A stretch of DNA of 18,052 nt, taken from contig JAEWAC010000322.1 of the NCBI GenBank assembly GCA_023391895.1, positions 1-18,052 on the forward strand. Direction: 5' to 3'. The position numbers and the translations under genes were made by a program. This document shows positions 7,089 to 11,978 of this stretch, piece after piece. This DNA comes from Bacteroidota bacterium (GTDB lineage: Bacteria > Bacteroidota > Bacteroidia > Chitinophagales > Chitinophagaceae). The stretch's first letter is position 1, and each line of letters opens with the position of its first letter. Below the pieces are notes generated by a model, which saw nothing but the letters and a program-made list of their open reading frames with translations, had not been told where the DNA came from and made no database searches.

Positions 7089-7116
7089 AAAGGTTGTGTA
7101 TTTCTACACAACCTTT
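7089..7116 (-). terminator. Terminator of pdhB
   Basis: Perfect 12-base arms AAAGGTTGTGTA (7089-7100) and TACACAACCTTT (7105-7116) enclose a 4-base loop that reads GAAA, a GNRA tetraloop, on the minus-strand RNA. The hairpin is followed there by TTCATTTTC. It lies about 200 bases beyond the pdhB stop, downstream of the 7-base repeat arrays. Confidence 0.7.
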
Positions 7117-7161
7117 CCTAAAATCCACAATTCGAGGAACGAACTCCTCAATTATAATATA

Positions 7162-7196
7162 GTTTAAAGTTTTAAGTCTAATGTTTAAAGTTCACC
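7162..7196 (+). repeat. 7-base-period array, GTTTAAA type
   Basis: Five contiguous 7-base units start at 7162 (GTTTAAA), 7169 (GTTTTAA), 7176 (GTCTAAT), 7183 (GTTTAAA) and 7190 (GTTCACC). The array at 10808-10842 has the same kind of units in the same order, with four of the five positions closely matched. Confidence 0.7.
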
Positions 7197-7228
7197 AGTT
7201 CTCAAGTTGTCTGCTTCGCTGATTTTTC

Positions 7229-7249
7229 CTTTCAAAAACTCCAAAAATC
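7229..7249 (-). repeat. Degenerate copy of the dispersed box
   Basis: On the minus strand this reads TTTTTGGAGTTTTTGAAAG, matching the GGAGTTTTTGAA half of the box with the CATAT half eroded. It sits between two 7-base-period arrays, the same association seen elsewhere in the window. Confidence 0.4.
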
Positions 7250-7253
7250 ATTT

Positions 7254-7322
7254 ACTCCTCACTGATTACTCATCACTCCTCCTCCCTACTTATTACTTAC
7301 AACTTAAAACTTATTACTTCTT
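7254..7322 (-). repeat. 7-base-period array with ACT phase, running into the pdhB stop codon
   Basis: ACT recurs at 7254, 7261, 7268, 7275, 7288, 7295, 7302, 7309 and 7316. All steps are 7 bases except one of 13. On the coding strand of pdhB the units read AATAAGT-like. The array covers the stop codon (7314-7316) and the last two lysine codons of pdhB. Confidence 0.7.
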
Positions 7323-8300
7323 CAAGTACATTACCTCTTTTACCAGCTTTACCGTACGGGGCACATCCGGCAGGGCGGCAGCTACCAGGTTAGGCGCATA
7401 GTGCAGGGGCGCATCGGCAGCGGTAATGCGGCGGATAGGGGCATCCAGGTAGTCAAAACCTTCTTTTTGAATGCGGTAGGTAATTTCAGAAGAAACGGAG
7501 GCAAACGGCCACTGCTCTTCCACAATCACCAGGCGGTTGGTTTTCTTTACACTTTCCAAAATCGTCATCCAGTCCAGCGGGCGAATGGAGCGCAGGTCAA
7601 TCACCTCGGCACTGATGCCTTCTTTTTCCAGTTCTGAAGCGGCACCCAGGGCCACTTTCATCATTTTATTAAAAGAAACAATGGTGACATCGTTCCCTTG
7701 TTTTTTGACATCGGCTTTACCCAGCGGAATGTAATATTCTTCATCCGGCACTTCGCTTTTGTCGCCATACATCACCTCGCTTTCCATAAAGCATACCGGG
7801 TCTTCCTCGTAGCGGATAGCCTGCTTTAGCAACCCTTTGGCATCGTAGCCGTTGCTGGGCGATACCACTTTCAAGCCCGGGATGTTGGCATACAGGCTTT
7901 CAAATGCCGTGGAGTGCTGGGCACCCAGCTGACCCGCCGACCCGTTGGGTCCGCGAAACACGATAGGACAGGAAACTTGTCCGCCGCTCATGGCCAGCAT
8001 TTTAGAGGCCGTGTTCAGGATCTGGTCCAGCGCCAGAACCGCAAAGTTCCAGGTCATGAACTCTACAATAGGACGCAGGCCATTTTGTGCAGCACCTACA
8101 CCAACGGCGGCAAAGCCCAGCTCGGAGATGGGAGTATCAATAACGCGTTTTGGACCAAATTCGGCCAGCATACCCTGGCTTACTTTATAGGCACCATTGT
8201 ATTCGGCTACTTCTTCACCCATCAAAAAAACACGTTCGTCACGACGCATCTCTTCGTTCATAGCTTCACGTAGTGCTTCACGAAATGGAATTGTTCTCAT
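7314..8300 (-). CDS. pdhB: Pyruvate dehydrogenase E1 component, beta subunit
   Basis: A 328-residue protein of the alpha-keto acid dehydrogenase E1 beta family. With E1 alpha it decarboxylates pyruvate using thiamine diphosphate and passes the acetyl group to E2 lipoamide, feeding acetyl-CoA synthesis. Visible family segments include MGEEVAEYNGAYKVSQG (27-43), the TPISELGFAAVGVGAA stretch (56-71), EFMTWNFAVLALDQI (80-94), FRGPNGSAGQLGAQHS (115-130) and the C-terminal transketolase-type domain with EEQWPFASVSSEI. The length matches the family. The alpha subunit and E2/E3 are not adjacent, so the complex is encoded at split loci. ATG 8300 has a TAATTTTG element 22 bases upstream (8323-8330). 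The C-terminal codons lie inside a 7-base repeat array. A branched-chain keto acid substrate cannot be fully excluded, but the sequence fits PdhB best. Confidence 0.92.
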   Translation of the reverse strand: MRTIPFREALREAMNEEMRRDERVFLMGEEVAEYNGAYKVSQGMLAEFGPKRVIDTPISELGFAAVGVGAAQNGLRPIVEFMTWNFAVLALDQILNTASKMLAMSGGQVSCPIVFRGPNGSAGQLGAQHSTAFESLYANIPGLKVVSPSNGYDAKGLLKQAIRYEEDPVCFMESEVMYGDKSEVPDEEYYIPLGKADVKKQGNDVTIVSFNKMMKVALGAASELEKEGISAEVIDLRSIRPLDWMTILESVKKTNRLVIVEEQWPFASVSSEITYRIQKEGFDYLDAPIRRITAADAPLHYAPNLVAAALPDVPRTVKLVKEVMYLKK

Positions 8301-8322
8301 GGTTTCTTTTTATAAACGGTGG

Positions 8323-8330
8323 CAAAATTA
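8323..8330 (-). promoter_or_regulatory. -7 element of the pdhB promoter
   Basis: On the minus strand this reads TAATTTTG, an exact TAnnTTTG match, 22 bases before the ATG. No exact TTG lies 17-23 bases further upstream (the nearest is at 25), so the -33 half is weak. Confidence 0.45.
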
Positions 8331-8390
8331 GCAGAGCATTTTCAGATTACCTAAACAAAATAGGCCGACAAGGGGTTGAATTGGAAAAAG

Positions 8391-8410
8391 TTTTTAAAAA
8401 ACCCATATGG
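8391..8410 (-). repeat. Copy of the dispersed box in the pdhB/SemiSWEET divergent region
   Basis: The plus strand reads TTTTTAAAAAACCCATATGG. The reverse complement fits CATATGGGTTTTTGAAG with A for G at one position. It lies 29 bases upstream of the SemiSWEET start codon. It is one of the few copies close to a gene start, so an effect on expression is conceivable. Confidence 0.6.
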
Positions 8411-8438
8411 CTTGATTTTTCGTTTTTAGACAACACGT

Positions 8439-8699
8439 ATGAATATGACCCAATGGATTGGTATTGTGGCCGGTGTGCTGACCGCCACCTCCATGCTGCC
8501 GCAGCTGATAAAAGTGATCCGGAAAAAAGAAGCCGAAGACCTGTCGTTTAAAATGCTGCTGATCCTCATCAGCGGCATTGCCTTATGGATTGTTTATGGT
8601 TTTAAAAGAGATGACATGCCCATTATTGCCACCAATTCGTTTTCGCTGCTGGTGAATTTATTGCTGATGTTTTACCGCTTTAAGTACCGCAACCGGTAA
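8439..8699 (+). CDS. SemiSWEET family sugar transporter
   Basis: An 86-residue membrane protein with three predicted helices (about 5-22, 38-54 and 61-79), the single triple-helix bundle of bacterial SemiSWEETs, which work as homodimers in facilitated sugar transport. The PQ motif at the end of helix 1 is present (P21-Q22 in TATSMLPQLIKVIRKK), as are the following basic patch, the LSF turn and an Asn in helix 3 (TNSFS, N66). The length is typical. ATG 8439 is used; ATG 8445 is two codons further in and equally possible. The upstream region is shared with the divergent pdhB and contains a dispersed-box copy but no clear TAnnTTTG element. A second box copy starts five bases after the stop codon. 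The sugar transported cannot be read from the sequence. Confidence 0.88.
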   Translation: MNMTQWIGIVAGVLTATSMLPQLIKVIRKKEAEDLSFKMLLILISGIALWIVYGFKRDDMPIIATNSFSLLVNLLLMFYRFKYRNR

Positions 8700-8703
8700 G
8701 CAG

Positions 8704-8857
8704 CCTTTCTTTAAAAACCATATCGAATCGTTGACAGCAGGGAATGTTGGCAGTTTATAGATGACGGTTGACAGCAGGGAAATCCTTCAAAAACCCATAT
8801 TTGAATTTTTCAAAGATCCATACTCAACTATTCAACTTCTTCAAAACTCCATATATG
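8704..8857 (-). repeat. Composite repeat: boxes plus 7- and 8-base arrays (copy 1)
   Basis: Read on the minus strand from 8857 this has, in order, a box beginning CATATATGGAGTTTTGAAG, two 8-base units (GTTGAATA, GTTGAGTA; 8838-8823), a box TGGATCTTTGAA, a box ATATGGGTTTTTGAAGG (8800-8784), TTCCCTG, a run of 7-base units (complements of TTGACAG 8768, ATGACGG 8761, TTTATAG 8754, TTGGCAG 8747), a second CAGGGAA/TTGACAG pair (8731-8744) and a final box at 8723-8704. The same modules occur in the same order on the plus strand at 10895-11100. Confidence 0.75.
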
Positions 8858-8973
8858 TTTAAAAAGGCTATTCTTTTTCCTAAAGCTATCAAGAAGAACA
8901 ATAAACAAAGAACCCTCCCACTTGTCATGCAGAACATGTTTCGGCATCTCCTGCGCCTTCAAGTATCTTTTTT

Positions 8974-8998
8974 CTTGGTGCTCCTTGGTGCCTTCGTG
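8974..8998 (-). repeat. Short imperfect tandem repeat CTTGGTG/CTTCGTG
   Basis: CTTGGTG occurs at 8974 and 8984 and CTTCGTG at 8992. On the opposite strand this is the CACCAAGG/CACGAAGG kind of repeat that is common between genes in many bacteria. It is separate in sequence from the 7-base arrays. Confidence 0.5.
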
Positions 8999-9012
8999 GC
9001 TCCAAACCAACT

Positions 9013-9090
9013 CTTTTAAAAGTCCATATTTAGTTGACAGATGATAGATGACCGTTGACAGAAGTGAGCTTTTTCAAAAACTCATATGAC
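9013..9090 (-). repeat. Composite repeat, half unit (copy 2)
   Basis: On the minus strand, CATATGAGTTTTTGAAAAAG (9088-9069) is followed by 7-base units that are complements of AAGTGAG (9062), TTGACAG (9055), ATGACCG (9048), ATGATAG (9041) and TTGACAG (9034). A second box, ATATGGACTTTTAAAAG, follows in the same orientation (9029-9013). It matches the second half of the composite at 10895-11100, except that the last box there is inverted. Confidence 0.7.
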
Positions 9091-9146
9091 AGATCTTTTA
9101 TGATTTCTTATGAGTATTGACTCTTCCTATCGTAGTTAGCGCATCA

Positions 9147-9169
9147 TACTTTTTCTCCCCGAAAAAGTA
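9147..9169. repeat. Perfect inverted repeat with 5-base loop
   Basis: TACTTTTTC (9147-9155) and GAAAAAGTA (9161-9169) are exact complements around TCCCC, followed by a GCAAAAAGTT direct echo of the arm. The sequence downstream (about 9180-9230) is abruptly G+C-rich (CCGATGGCTCCGCC). Similar GAAAAAGTA-type stems are familiar as dispersed intergenic elements in several bacterial groups, so this may be a decayed mobile or repeat element. Confidence 0.55.
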
Positions 9170-9290
9170 AGCAAAAAGTTCCAGGCCAACCCGATGGCTC
9201 CGCCCCTTTGGCCGGCCCGCGCACAAGCAACCCTCATTTTTGAGTGTATCCTGCATTAAGTTCATTAGATTATTTGATCCTGAACTACAA

Positions 9291-9310
9291 GTATGGGTTT
9301 TTCAAGAAGT
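9291..9310 (+). repeat. Copy of the dispersed box
   Basis: The plus strand reads GTATGGGTTTTTCAAGAAGT, which fits the box and its AGAAGTT extension with a single C-for-G change in the GAAG part. It is the only plus-orientation copy in the 8700-9561 region. Confidence 0.5.
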
Positions 9311-9344
9311 TCAAATCTTTTTGCATGCTAGGGTAAACTACTGC

Positions 9345-9413
9345 AGGCGCTGTATCCCGCTACACTTGCACTACAGCAACAAGAATCTGGAGTTAACGCG
9401 GGATAAGGCGCTG
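9345..9413. repeat. 69-base element with inner inverted and outer direct repeats
   Basis: TATCCCGC (9353-9360) and GCGGGATA (9398-9405) are perfect inverted repeats 37 bases apart. They are flanked on the outside by an exact 8-base direct repeat, AGGCGCTG, at 9345-9352 and 9406-9413. An inverted pair inside a duplicated 8-mer is the layout expected of a small non-autonomous insertion with a target-site duplication, though the inverted repeats are short. No coding capacity. Confidence 0.5.
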
Positions 9414-9444
9414 CACCAGGCTGAATGCTGTCCTACGTTTTTGG

Positions 9445-9500
9445 TTTTGCCTTTTCACTTTTGCCTTCAGCTTTCCGCCTTTAGCCTTCCGCCTTCCTTT
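9445..9500 (-). repeat. 7-base-period array, TTTTGCC type
   Basis: Eight contiguous 7-base units start at 9445 (TTTTGCC), 9452 (TTTTCAC), 9459 (TTTTGCC), 9466 (TTCAGCT), 9473 (TTCCGCC), 9480 (TTTAGCC), 9487 (TTCCGCC) and 9494 (TTCCTTT). The phase never slips across 56 bases. The array ends 10 bases before the thiolase terminator. On the strand of thiolase transcription it is purine-rich (GGCAAAA-like). Confidence 0.75.
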
Positions 9501-9509
9501 TTTAAATAC

Positions 9510-9538
9510 AAAGAGAGCTGTAAACAACAGCTCTCTTT
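9510..9538 (-). terminator. Terminator of the thiolase gene
   Basis: Perfect 12-base arms AAAGAGAGCTGT (9510-9521) and ACAGCTCTCTTT (9527-9538) enclose a 5-base loop. It lies 24 bases beyond the thiolase stop. On the minus strand it is followed by GTATTT, so the U-tract is short but the stem is strong. Confidence 0.75.
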
Positions 9539-9561
9539 TACTCTATAGATAACTCAACCAA

Positions 9562-10740
9562 CTAAACAAGTTCTACCACCAGCGCACTGGCGCCGCCCCC
9601 ACCGTTGCAAATGCCGGCCGCACCAATTTTGCCGCCGTTTTGCTTCAGTACATTCAGCAGGGTCACCACAATACGGGCACCGCTGCAACCCAGCGGGTGA
9701 CCAAGGGACACTGCTCCACCATTGACATTTACCTTGGCGGGGTCCAGGTTCATTTTCTTTGTATTTACAATGCCCACTACGCTAAACGCCTCATTCAGTT
9801 CTACAAAATCCACCTCGCTCATTTGCAGGCCGGCTTTTTGAACCGCTTTGGGCACCGCAATGCTGGGTGTGGTGGTAAACCATTCCGGCTCCTGCTCCGC
9901 ATCGGCATAGCTGCGTAAAACAGCAATGGGTTTAATGCCCAGTTCCTCCGCCTTTTCCTTGCTCATCAGCACCACGGCAGCCGCGCCATCGTTCATGGTG
10001 CTGGCATTGGCGGCCGTAACCGTACCTTCTTTACCAAAGGCAGGCTTCAGGGAGGCTATTTTATCAAACTTTACATTCCAGGGTTCTTCGTCCTGCTCTA
10101 TGGATACATCGCCTTTTTTTGATGCAATGGTTACCGGCACCACTTCTTCTGCAAACTTTCCGGACTCCCAGGCCTTCTGGCTGCGCTGGTAGCTTTCCAC
10201 CGCAAAGGCATCCTGCTCCTCCCGGCTGATCTTGTTTTCCGCAGCGCATACATCGGCGGCGCAACCCATGGCAAAAGTGCTGTAGCAATCAGTCAGCCCG
10301 TCTTTCTGCAATCCATCTATCAACGAAGTGCTGCCATATTTATTACCCCAGCGCAGGTTTTCGATGTAAAAAGGCACGGCACTCATATTTTCCATGCCGC
10401 CGGCCACCACCACATCGGCATCGCCCAGCAGTATGCTTTGGGCACCCTGTGTAATGGCTTTCATGCCACTGGCGCACACTTTATTGACGGTAGTGCAGAT
10501 GACTTTATCGGGGAGACCGGCGTACTTGGCCGCCTGGCGGGCCGGCGCCTGCCCTAAATTGGATTGTATCACGCAGCCCATCAGCACTTCATCCACCTGG
10601 TGAGGGCTGATGCCGGCTTTTTCAATAGCGGCTTTAATGGCGGTGGCGCCCAGCCGGGTAGCGGGCACGTCTTTTAACGCACCGCCAAAGCTTCCCACAG
10701 GGGTGCGTACCGCAGCAACAATGTAAACTGTTTTGTCCAT
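9562..10740 (-). CDS. atoB: Acetyl-CoA acetyltransferase (biosynthetic-type thiolase)
   Basis: A 392-residue cytoplasmic enzyme that reversibly joins two acetyl-CoA into acetoacetyl-CoA, used in ketone-body, polyhydroxybutyrate or isoprenoid-precursor routes or, in reverse, in short-chain acyl degradation. All catalytic residues are in place: nucleophile C89 in NKVCASGMKA, H348 in GHPLGCSGAR, C378 in ICNGGGG, and the NEAF loop. The length and residue numbers coincide with the Zoogloea-type thiolase. No other beta-oxidation or PHB gene is adjacent, so the pathway cannot be fixed from context. ATG 10740 is the natural family start (MDKTVYIVAAVRTPVG). No convincing TAnnTTTG element was found upstream (TAACTTAG is close). 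The gene is flanked on both sides by long repeat-bearing gaps. Confidence 0.95.
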   Translation of the reverse strand: MDKTVYIVAAVRTPVGSFGGALKDVPATRLGATAIKAAIEKAGISPHQVDEVLMGCVIQSNLGQAPARQAAKYAGLPDKVICTTVNKVCASGMKAITQGAQSILLGDADVVVAGGMENMSAVPFYIENLRWGNKYGSTSLIDGLQKDGLTDCYSTFAMGCAADVCAAENKISREEQDAFAVESYQRSQKAWESGKFAEEVVPVTIASKKGDVSIEQDEEPWNVKFDKIASLKPAFGKEGTVTAANASTMNDGAAAVVLMSKEKAEELGIKPIAVLRSYADAEQEPEWFTTTPSIAVPKAVQKAGLQMSEVDFVELNEAFSVVGIVNTKKMNLDPAKVNVNGGAVSLGHPLGCSGARIVVTLLNVLKQNGGKIGAAGICNGGGGASALVVELV

Positions 10741-10807
10741 ATAGCATTTTTAAGCGTCGCTAAGTTACTCCATTAAATTGATAGCCGAACAGGCGAGGAA
10801 TGAGGGA

Positions 10808-10842
10808 GTTTAAGGTTTAAGGTCTAAGGTTGATCGTTCACG
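10808..10842 (+). repeat. 7-base-period array, GTTTAAG type
   Basis: Five units start at 10808 (GTTTAAG), 10815 (GTTTAAG), 10822 (GTCTAAG), 10829 (GTTGATC) and 10836 (GTTCACG). Unit order follows the array at 7162-7196, including the variant third (GTCTAA-) and fifth (GTTCAC-) units. Confidence 0.7.
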
Positions 10843-10850
10843 GGTTGGAT

Positions 10851-10888
10851 CACAGATTCCACAGATTTGAAAAAGGATTACACAGATC
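10851..10888 (+). repeat. CACAGAT cluster
   Basis: CACAGATT occurs at 10851 and 10860 and CACAGATC at 10881, with one more CACAGAT at 10997. Sequences of this kind are frequent between genes in many bacteria; no function can be read from it. Confidence 0.45.
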
Positions 10889-10894
10889 TTTAAA

Positions 10895-11100
10895 CATATA
10901 GGGTTTTGAAAAAGTTGAGTGGTTGGATAGTTGATTGGGTGAGAATGGATTTTTGAAGCAGTTAGATCTCGGGTTGCATGAATTTTTAATGGAATTCACA
11001 GATGGAGGAGCCATATGGGTTTTTGAAAGACATTCCCTGCTGTCAACTGTCATCTATCAACTGTCAACTAAAGTTGAACAAACATTCAAAAGTCCATAGG
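10895..11100 (+). repeat. Composite repeat: boxes plus 8- and 7-base arrays (copy 3, longest)
   Basis: In order: box CATATAGGGTTTTGAAAAAG (10895-10914); 8-base units GTTGAGTG (10914), GTTGGATA (10922) and GTTGATTG (10930); box ATGGATTTTTGAAG (10945-10958); a 53-base spacer; box CATATGGGTTTTTGAAAG (11012-11029); TTCCCTG (11033); 7-base units CTGTCAA (11040), CTGTCAT (11047), CTATCAA (11054) and CTGTCAA (11061); and a last, inverted box at 11084-11100. The order matches the minus strand of 8704-8857. Confidence 0.75.
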
Positions 11101-11136
11101 TCAATTCTACAGCTGAAATGAAAACAACTTGCCCGG

Positions 11137-11173
11137 CCTCCCGCTCCTTCAGGAGAGGGATCAAGGGTGAGGT
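11137..11173. repeat. Small G+C-rich hairpin element
   Basis: CTCCT (11144-11148) and AGGAG (11151-11155) pair around two bases, inside CCTC (11137-11140) and GAGG (11170-11173). The wording (GGAGAGGGATCAAGGGTGAGG-like) resembles a widespread intergenic hairpin repeat. It lies directly upstream of the DUF2071 promoter element. Confidence 0.4.
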
Positions 11174-11178
11174 CTCCT

Positions 11179-11186
11179 TATCTTTG
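11179..11186 (+). promoter_or_regulatory. -7 element upstream of the DUF2071 gene
   Basis: TATCTTTG is an exact TAnnTTTG match ending 8 bases before the ATG. Transcription starting ~6 bases downstream would give an almost leaderless mRNA. No TTG is found at the expected -33 distance. Confidence 0.4.
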
Positions 11187-11194
11187 AAATACCT

Positions 11195-11914
11195 ATGTCG
11201 CAAACCTTTCTTACCGCCGAATGGCGCCACCTGCTGATGGCCAACTATAGCATTGATCCTGCTGTTTTAAAAACCTATGTGCCCTGCCATACCGAACTGG
11301 ACACCTTCAATGGCGTGCACTATGTAAGCCTGGTGGGCTTTTTATTTACCAATACCAGAGTGGGCGGCATTGCTTTTCCTTTTCACCGCACGTTTGAAGA
11401 GGTGAACCTGCGCTTTTATGTACGCTACAAAGAAGGTAACCGGTGGAAACGGGGCGTGGTGTTTATGAAAGAAATTGTACCCAGGCGCATGATCACTTTT
11501 GTAGCCAACACCCTATACAAGGAAAAATATGCCACCCACCCCATGAAGCATGTATGGCAAAGGGAAGGCGACAACCTGAAAGTGGAGTATTACTGGAAGG
11601 TTGGAACTGAATGGAATTATTTAAAAGCTGTGGCGGATCAACAAGCGATTCCATTACAGCCGTGCTCCGAAGAAGAATTCATTACCGAACATTACTGGGG
11701 CTATACGTTAGTGAGCGACCGGTGCACCGGCGTTTACCAGGTAGATCACCCGCAATGGAACATCCATAACGTACAAAGTTTTGAGGTGAAGTGCAGCACC
11801 GCCCAGCTTTACGGGCAGCCGTTTGCAGAAGCCTTGTCACAATCGCCCCGTTCGATTTTCCTGGCCGAGGGTTCTCCCATTGCCGTGTTGAAAGGTTCCA
11901 GAATTTATACCTGA
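11195..11914 (+). CDS. DUF2071 (YqjF-family) protein
   Basis: A 239-residue protein of the DUF2071/YqjF family, named from the conserved pattern: FLTAEWRHLLMANYSIDPAV near the start, then HTELDTFNGVHYVSLVGFLF, PFHRTFEEVNLRFYVRY and the C-terminal WGY and YQVDHPQW segments. Length and start agree with family members. There is no signal peptide or membrane helix, so it is probably cytoplasmic. The family's biochemical function is not established. The start codon lies only 8 bases after a TATCTTTG promoter element. The serine hydrolase follows 64 bases downstream on the same strand, so the two may share a transcript, but I see no functional link. Confidence 0.85.
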   Translation: MSQTFLTAEWRHLLMANYSIDPAVLKTYVPCHTELDTFNGVHYVSLVGFLFTNTRVGGIAFPFHRTFEEVNLRFYVRYKEGNRWKRGVVFMKEIVPRRMITFVANTLYKEKYATHPMKHVWQREGDNLKVEYYWKVGTEWNYLKAVADQQAIPLQPCSEEEFITEHYWGYTLVSDRCTGVYQVDHPQWNIHNVQSFEVKCSTAQLYGQPFAEALSQSPRSIFLAEGSPIAVLKGSRIYT

Positions 11915-11978
11915 GCCCAACCGGTTTTCATACAAAATCTCATGAACTTCAAGTAAGCGGTTTCAATAACTTTATTGC

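Larger units (their letters stand above)
6884..7313. other. Intergenic gap of 430 bases between pdhB and the response regulator
   Basis: No credible protein gene is present; the short frames here are low-complexity. Both flanking genes point to the minus strand. In minus-strand order the gap holds a 7-base-period array (7322 down to 7254), one degenerate dispersed box (7229-7249), a second 7-base array (7196 down to 7162), the pdhB terminator hairpin (7116-7089), a promoter-like pair (7044-7014), a second terminator-like hairpin (6978-6959), and the upstream region of the response regulator. Confidence 0.7.
8700..9561. other. 862-base intergenic region packed with short repeats
   Basis: No credible gene is present. 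Frames such as 8768-9019 and 9240-9548 are translations of repeats (for example a recurring FKNPY from the box) and have no family features. The region contains seven copies of the dispersed box, three TTGACAG-type 7-base arrays, a CTTGGTG array, two inverted-repeat elements, a TTTTGCC-type 7-base array and the thiolase terminator. These are annotated one by one. Confidence 0.75.
10741..11194. other. 454-base divergent intergenic region rich in short repeats
   Basis: No gene is present. It lies between the divergent thiolase and DUF2071 genes and contains a GTTTAAG-type 7-base array (10808-10842), a CACAGAT cluster (10851-10888), the long composite repeat (10895-11100), a small G+C-rich hairpin region (11137-11173) and a -7 promoter element (11179-11186). 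Confidence 0.75.

Noticed and set aside
6946..7128. 60-residue minus-strand frame between pdhB and the response regulator
   Set aside because: It crosses two terminator hairpins and is Phe/Ile-rich low-complexity sequence with no ribosome binding site.
7162..7322. CRISPR array
   Set aside because: The repeats are 7-base units without spacers, and no cas gene lies in the window.
8768..9019. 83-residue open frame on the plus strand
   Set aside because: It is a translation of the dispersed boxes (repeated FKNPY/FKTPY) and the CTTGGTG repeat, with no family features or plausible composition.
9240..9548. 102-residue open frame on the plus strand
   Set aside because: It runs through a box copy, the 9345-9413 element, a 7-base array and half of the thiolase terminator, so its length is incidental.
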